A DNA stretch of 64,000 nucleotides from Garcia nutans (lineage: Eukaryota; Streptophyta; Magnoliopsida; Malpighiales; Euphorbiaceae). A model generated the notes under the pieces. The model was not told where the DNA came from and did not search any database. It saw only the letters and a program-made list of their open reading frames with translations. The stretch lies in contig CANTUV010000024.1 of assembly GCA_947685225.1 (NCBI GenBank), forward strand, positions 53,596,001 through 53,660,000, given 5' to 3'. A program made the translations under genes and the position numbers. Below, one piece after another: positions 58,690-64,000 of the stretch; position 1 is the stretch's first letter, and each line of letters begins with the position of its first letter.

Positions 58690-60592
58690 TCAAAAAGCTG
58701 TCTTGGGCACATCCTCAGCTCTGACCCGCAACTGATGGTACCCTGATCTCAAATCAATCTTGGAAAATACTGCTGCTCCCTTCAATTGATCAAAGAGATC
58801 ATCAATTCTAGGCAAAGGATATTTATTCTTGATAGTCACTTTATTCAATTGCCTATAATCGATACACAATCTCATAGTACCATCCTTCTTCTTTACAAAC
58901 AAAACAGGAGCTCCCCATGGCGAAACACTAGGGCGAATGAATCCTTTATCCAGCAACTCCTGCAACTGCACCTTCAACTCTCTCAATTCAACAGGTGCCA
59001 TTCTATAAGGAGTAATAGAGATAGGAGTGGTACCTGGCAACAAATCAATACCAAACTCCACCTCTCTCTCAGGAGGCAACCCTGGCAACTCCTCTGGAAA
59101 TACATCTGGAAACTCAGCTACTGTGGGAATGCTATCAAACTGAGAACCCTCTACCCTGGTATCCAAAACATGAGCGAGATAGGCATCACACCCTTTTCTA
59201 ATCAGCTTCCTAGCTGAAATAGCTGAAATCAACAAGGATGCAAATTGTCTCTGCTCGCTAGATACCATCACAATTCTATCATCACTAGTTCTCAAAGTAA
59301 CACACTTCTTCTTACAATCTACCACAGCTTCATGTCTAGACAACCAGTCCATGCCCAAAATCAAATCATACTCTTTAAATGGCATCTCAATCAAATCACC
59401 AGGAAATTCCTCTCCTTGCACAACAACTGCACTATCTCTGTGCACCTTACTAACAACCACACTATGCCCTAAAGGATTTGTCACCAAGACATCAAATCCT
59501 AGGGACTCAGAATGCAAATCAGTCACAGGCAAAATGGATGCACTTATGTATGAATGAGTAGATCCTGGATCAATTAAAGCAAGTACTGAAATGCCAAATA
59601 AAGAAAATGTACCAGCAATAACAGCTGAAGCATCCGGCTGCCTCTGCATCACATAAACTCTTTGGGAAGGTCCAGCCTCATCTGGTCTACTGTCCATAGA
59701 TGAAGAGCCTCCTCTCTGACTGAACCCAGATCGACCCCCTCTATTAAAACTTCTGCCTCCTCTACCTCCTCTGCTAATACTAGGTCGTGAAACTGCAGTA
59801 TCCACCGACCTCTGCTCCTGTACCTCAGGACATTCTCTAATGAAATGATCAGGGGATCCGCATCTCAAGCACACAGCTGGTCCCCTACTCATCCAACAAA
59901 CGCCTCTATGTGACCCCCCACACTGAGCACATATAGGTGGAGTGAACCTCTGAACTGTTGGAGTCGGAGCACTCGTCACTGAAACCGTAAGTCTCGATCT
60001 TTGTCTTTGAAACTGCACTGACCTACCAACTGGCCTCTGACTCCTGCTGGTCCTAGGAACAAAGCTGCCTCTACCTCTCTTCACAGATGAAGACCCTGTC
60101 TCAAACTGGGGCCTTCTCACTCTAGTCTCCTCCTCAGAAGCAGATGCTGCAATGCCCTGGGCTCTCTTTACACTCCTAGCTGCAGCAACAAGCTGGGAGA
60201 AATCCTGGTATCTGGAACCAGCCACAAGACACAAAATAGAGGGTCTCAATCCCTCCTCAAACCTTCTGCATCTGTCAATCTCATCAGATATAATACCTCT
60301 AGCATAATGACTCAATCTGATGAACTCGACCTCATACTCTGTTACTGTCCTATGGTCTTGTTTCAAACTCAGAAACTCCATCTTTTTAACATCTTTATAC
60401 TCCCTAGGAGTATACTTCAACTCAAACTCTCTGAGAAAGTCAGCATAAGACAAGGTAGGTGGATCATCCATAGCGTGAGGCACTGTTTTCCACCAGTCAT
60501 ATGCATCCTTCTGCAACAATGACCTAGCATAGTCAAATTTTTCCTCTGGAGTGGCTTGCAACTGAATAAAGATCCTCTGTACTTTATCTAGC
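58690..60592 (-). pseudogene. Element G gag (after the frameshift), protease and N-terminal RT
   Basis: The open stretch from 60561 to 58690 has 623 codons: gag core, mini-knuckle at about 211-222, CCHC knuckle at about C231-C244, RG-rich tail, protease D-P-G at about 331-333 and G-M-D-W motif, then RT up to K-T-A-F. It ends at the TGA described for the next segment. The 5' side is out of frame with the gag start because of an 11-base deletion near 60593, relative to C and H. Apart from these two lesions the gene appears whole. Confidence 0.94.
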
Positions 60593-60886
60593 CACTGCTG
60601 GATCTATAGTACCCAGAAAATCTTCTGCCCCAAACTTCCTCAACTTATCATACTGTCTCACTGGTACTTGAGGCTGGGGTGGTGGTGGCGGTGGTTGCAC
60701 TGGTGTTTGTCTCATCACTTCCATCATATGCCTGAACCAAGCTGGTGGAACCTCATCACCAACTGGTCTCCCTGACCCAGAAGCAGGTGCCTCACCGGCT
60801 CTATCAATTCTAACCTCATCTCTACTCTCTTCCGGAGCTACACTCTCCGCACTTCCCTCAACAAACTGATGTGAATGAGGATCCAT
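60593..60886 (-). pseudogene. Element G gag N-terminus, ending at a frameshift
   Basis: ATG at 60886 matches the gag start of C and H (M-D-P-H-S-H-Q compared with M-D-S-H-S-R-Q). It codes the acidic N-terminus and proline-rich stretch up to D-P-A-V-A. Compared with C (about 11905-11920), 11 bases between two GCT-like repeats are missing, which suggests slippage or microhomology deletion. The frame then ends at about 60584. Confidence 0.92.
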
Positions 60887-60898
60887 TACAACCTATAT

Positions 60899-60910
60899 CT
60901 GCAAACATAG
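60899..60910 (-). promoter_or_regulatory. Acceptor-like site upstream of gag, element G
   Basis: Minus strand CTATGTTTGCAG, AG ending at 60899, 12 nt before the ATG at 60886. Confidence 0.5.
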
Positions 60911-61035
60911 CAGAATACACCTTATTAAAGATCAGAGACTGCCAATACTAAATATATATTTTATTCAAAACCAACTTTTAAAATCAAAATATCATTTTTC
61001 TTACAGTTTACCTAGGTTGAGAATCTCAAGCCTAG

Positions 61036-61047
61036 GCTCTGATACCA
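61036..61047 (-). other. Primer binding site, element G (initiator tRNA-Met)
   Basis: Minus strand TGGTATCAGAGC, 7 nt inside the 5' LTR edge. Confidence 0.93.
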
Positions 61048-61411
61048 AAACAATTGTAACACCCCTATACCCCGTATACGTACACAGCATGCTAATACGA
61101 TCGTAATATACGTATACTGAATATAGAAATGTCACGGTTACAAAACACACATGACATGACTCTTATATACTATGAACAAATTCAAAACTTTTAAATGAGT
61201 TTATAAAACGAAATAGATAGAAAGTTTATTTAAAACGCAGCGGAAAATATAACAAATGTTTCCCAATACATTTGCATCAAAATCAAAAGTTACAAATATA
61301 AAATATATACATGAGTGGCAGCTCTTCTCTGATCTTTAAGTCCAAAAATCAACTCTTCAACGCCTAGACTCACTAGGTCTAGAGGAACTCTTGGGTTCAA
61401 TCCTGTCACCT

Positions 61412-61449
61412 GCGCGATGAACCACAATCGCGCTGAGCCAAGAGCTCAG
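61412..61449 (-). other. Double stem-loop, element G 5' LTR
   Basis: GCGCGAT(8 nt)ATCGCGC, then CTGAGC(5 nt)GCTCAG; loop differs from the 3' LTR copy, stems are the same. Confidence 0.76.
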
Positions 61450-61712
61450 TAGAACAAACTATAATGATATTATGCTATGTCATACATTCAAACAATATAG
61501 ATCATACTCAATACACTTTATTTTATGGATGTTACATTTCATTATTTCAATAATTGTATCATCATCCATTACTCACACATTTAACATAGACACACATGGG
61601 CCCAACAAGCATTTAATATGATATTCAAAGTTCAGAGTTACTGCTTTGGTTTATAATCACAATGATTAAGCCCGTAGGCGATATATATATCATATCTCTA
61701 TCCATGGATAGT

Positions 61713-61961
61713 GTAACAGACCCAGTCTCTTGGACCATCAACCCATTAACATGAGGAGATCCTCAACCCGGCTAGACTGTTACTAGTAACAGACCCAGTC
61801 TCTTGGACCATCAACCCGACTAATCGAGGAGATCCTCAACCCGGCTAGACTGTTACTTTTCATAAATTTCATTTTCACATTTCATTTAGTGTAACAGACC
61901 CAGTCTCTTGGATCATCAATTCAATTCAATTGAAGAGATCCTCAACCCGGCTAGACTGTTA
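61713..61961 (-). repeat. Three GTAACAG...CTGTTAC modules, G 5' LTR
   Basis: Three units with inverted GTAACAG/CTGTTAC ends. Element H entered the sister array in the 3' LTR within the second unit. Confidence 0.87.
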
Positions 61962-62493
61962 CCTTTATATAGGCATGCCACCAAAACCAGTACTCTGAAA
62001 TTTGAATAAACATATTAGGCACACAACCATTTCATATATCTCTTTATAAATCTTTTTCTCAATTCATTTCTCATTCCACAATCAACTAGGCAAACATGCC
62101 TCATTTGAATCAATATAGCCAATCACAATGGCTTTACACATCATCTTATCATCACATCTTTCATTTTCATGACACATACATATACCATATTACATTTCAT
62201 GAGGTTCATATTGTATAAAACATAACATTATTCAAACATATCAACAATACAATAAAATTACTTAGTACATTCACACTCAAATGTATAAGTTCCAAAATCA
62301 CATGAATGTATGTTATAATGCAAGGTTTGTACTTACCTCAAAAGAAATCCACACAATTCTAAACACTTCCTCTTAACAAGTCCTTCACCAAATAATTAAG
62401 GCAATTCACCTTCTTTACAACCTAATTCAAAACAATGAGGAAACTCACATAAGATCATAAGGCTAAGAATCAATTAGGGCAAACTCTAAACTG

Positions 62494-62782
62494 GACACGC
62501 TCACCCACACGGGCGTGTCCCTGACCGTGCCCTAACTCCACAACACAGAAGCATTTACACGTTCAGGACCACGGGCGTGTCACTGGGCGTGTAATACCTA
62601 CTGTCTCTCAGAAGTATCGACACGTCCAACATCATGAACGTGTTCCTGGCCGTGTCAATTCCCCAAAATCACAGTAGCTATGACACGCTCACTAACACGG
62701 GCGTGTTAATGGCCGTGTCACACCTACTGCCATCCAACACAATTGACACGCCTAAAGACCTGGACGTGCTCCTGAGCGTGTC
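62494..62782 (-). repeat. GACACG/CGTGTC cluster, G 5' LTR
   Basis: Sister of 55040-55328 and identical or almost so by eye. Confidence 0.87.
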
Positions 62783-63168
62783 AGGCCAAAAACCCAGATT
62801 CCGGCCAAAACAACAATCCAACCAACAAACAACAATTTTCCACCATCTTCCACTTCAACAAAACTCAACTAGACACACCCAAAACCATAACAACCTTGCA
62901 AAAACACCAACACAACTCAAAATACACATCCAACACCAAATCACAACATCATCAAAAACTCTAAACACAACCACAACTCAATCTTAACCAACAAACTTAT
63001 TCTTCCTTTCAATCTTACTCTTTTCTTCAATCCAACCCAAGAATCAAAGATCAAGTAAACCCAACATTCTTAAACACAACACACTCAAACATATCCATAC
63101 CAACAATCATAAATCACCAAACCCACAACACAAACTCAAAGAAAACAAGGGAATCAAGAGGAAACTTA

Positions 63169-63169
63169 C
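63169..63169 (-). promoter_or_regulatory. Donor-like site, element G 5' LTR
   Basis: Minus strand TTG/GTAAGTTTCC, 478 nt from the LTR 5' end. With 60899 it would bound an intron of about 2.3 kb. Confidence 0.5.
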
Positions 63170-63652
63170 CAAGAATGAAGAAAACTCTTAGATTCCTCCT
63201 TGATCTCTTGAAAACTTCTTCAATCTTGAGCTTGGAAGGTCAAATCTCTCCCTCTCTCTTGTTCTCTTGCTGCTGCCGTCCAAAGCAAAGAAAGGAGAAG
63301 AAAAGGAAAATGAGAGACACGAGAAGAGAGGAAGAAGGAAGAAAAGGAAAAGAAAGAAAAGTCAAACATTAACCCTCTCTCTCCTCAAAACATTCTCCTC
63401 CACACAAATAAAAAATAAAATAATCTCAAACATCACCATCCACCCATCTTAATCCACTAACTCAATTTCAAAATAATTACCTTTATACCCTTCAAACAAA
63501 TATTTGTATATGTTAAGTATATCACAATATATACAACATATACACACTACTCTAACCTCAACTCTCTTTCCAATAAAATAAATACACTTAATCCAATAAT
63601 AACAATAATTACTCCAATACTTCTAGGGTACATTTTGGGATATTACAATTAA

Positions 63653-64000
63653 TCAATGAAGATGAGTTAAGAAATATAGAGAGGACAACAATTATAAAAA
63701 AAATAGAGATAGAGAAGTAAAAGGAAAGGCCATAATTATCAATAATAAGAATTATCAAAAAAGCAATCAATACATGGAAACTAAAACATACAATCAACAC
63801 ACAAAGAGGTAATAGTAATTGTCTTCAGATTGCTTTGCTTGACCAAGACCAAAATTGACTAAGGTAGTAGATTAGCAAGCTTAGTTCAATAGATTATTAT
63901 TGGTGAAGTCGACTAAAGCCGGTCTGCTTCCTTCTTTAAAGTAACTAATTGAATACTTTTAATAATCAATCTATTGAATTATCTTATAAATAAACTGAGT
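63653..64000 (+). other. Flanking DNA beyond G, likely the rest of the Tat-like LTR
   Basis: Joins directly to 44000 once G and one TSD copy are removed, so it continues the putative LTR downstream of its TATA-like box. AT-rich; no gene, PBS or LTR end is visible before the window ends. The single ORF over 60 codons is AT-rich and lacks recognisable features. Confidence 0.5.

Larger units (their letters stand above)
44001..63647 (-). mobile_element. Element G: Tekay-like chromovirus, near-complete, with H nested in its 3' LTR
   Basis: It starts TGTAAC, ends TTACA, with TSD ATTAA (43996-44000 and 63648-63652). The 3' LTR is 44001-44734 plus 54343-56193 (2585 bp) and the 5' LTR 61055-63647 (2593 bp). 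The 8-bp difference matches one 8-bp indel at the LTR edge; otherwise the pair is nearly identical. PBS 61036-61047, PPT 56194-56207. gag-pol spans 60886-56239 with one 11-base deletion and one stop. Without H it is about 10.0 kb. Confidence 0.95.
61055..63647 (-). repeat. Element G 5' LTR
   Basis: 2593 bp and intact. On the minus strand: TATA-rich zone near 63500-63545, donor-like TTG/GTAAGTTT at 63169, GACACG/CGTGTC cluster (62494-62782), three GTAACAG modules (61713-61961), GGGCCC island near 61595-61650, double stem-loop (61412-61449), TTCCGCTGCG near 61236 followed by AATAAA as a possible poly(A) signal. Confidence 0.96.

Noticed and set aside
62494..62782. A CRISPR-like array of regularly spaced palindromes.
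   Set aside because: The units are imperfect, irregularly spaced and located within a plant LTR; no cas genes; eukaryotic context.

Overview
The window is intergenic heterochromatin-like DNA from a flowering plant, probably a dicot; I cannot name the species. It is AT-rich and I see no host gene, rRNA gene or complete tRNA gene. Nearly all 64 kb consists of nested LTR retrotransposons, most of them Ty3/gypsy chromoviruses that look like the Tekay/Del lineage. The evidence is a single gag-pol frame with CCHC knuckle, aspartic protease, RT (F-I-D-D), RNase H, DD35E integrase, GPY/F module and chromodomain-like tail; a primer site matching initiator tRNA-Met; and long LTRs (2.3-3.2 kb) that start TGTAA and end TTACA.

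Insertion order was read from split frames and 5-bp target-site duplications (TSDs). Layer 0 is an old, broken plus-strand chromovirus, here called E0 (1-1294, 26116-26617, 38644-about 43021). It abuts a fragment of a different, possibly Tat/Ogre-type element (about 43022-44000, resuming 63653-64000). Layer 1: A (1295-26115, minus, TSD TTATG) and B (26618-38643, plus, TSD TACTT) lie in the E0 reverse transcriptase/RNase H region, and G (44001-63647, minus, TSD ATTAA) lies in the Tat-like LTR. Layer 2: C (2328-14695, minus, TSD TAAGA) is in an A LTR; F, a solo LTR (18824-21252, plus), is in the A interior; J, a solo LTR (27649-30540, minus, TSD AAGGT), and a SINE-like element (about 33621-33905) are in B; H (44735-54337, minus, TSD GACCC) is in a G LTR. 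Layer 3: D, a solo LTR (8009-10855, minus, TSD ATGAA), splits the protease region of C.

C, G and H carry gag-pol; each is disabled by a few lesions. C has the D insertion plus two stops. G has an 11-base gag deletion plus one stop. H has one stop plus an in-frame loss of nearly the whole RT. A and B have LTRs, PBS and PPT but no gag-pol; their related non-coding interiors make them LARD-like non-autonomous elements that would need proteins from relatives such as C, G or H.

The most interesting observations concern the LTRs. (1) Every LTR carries a strong 5' splice-donor-like site at a roughly homologous internal position, and C, G and H each have an acceptor-like TTTGCAG ending exactly 12 nt before the gag ATG. 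Splicing would remove about 2.0-2.4 kb including the PBS, which would separate a translated mRNA from the genomic RNA. (2) Every LTR carries two adjacent stem-loops near its 3' end. They keep pairing in spite of sequence change, including a compensatory change in G and an entirely different stem in J. (3) A roughly 60-bp island is conserved in all the LTRs except J. (4) Clusters of CGTG/CACG palindromes sit at a fixed LTR position. (5) Element A contains a piece of the 5' half of initiator tRNA-Met. All of this comes from reading the sequence; no search, folding or alignment program was run.
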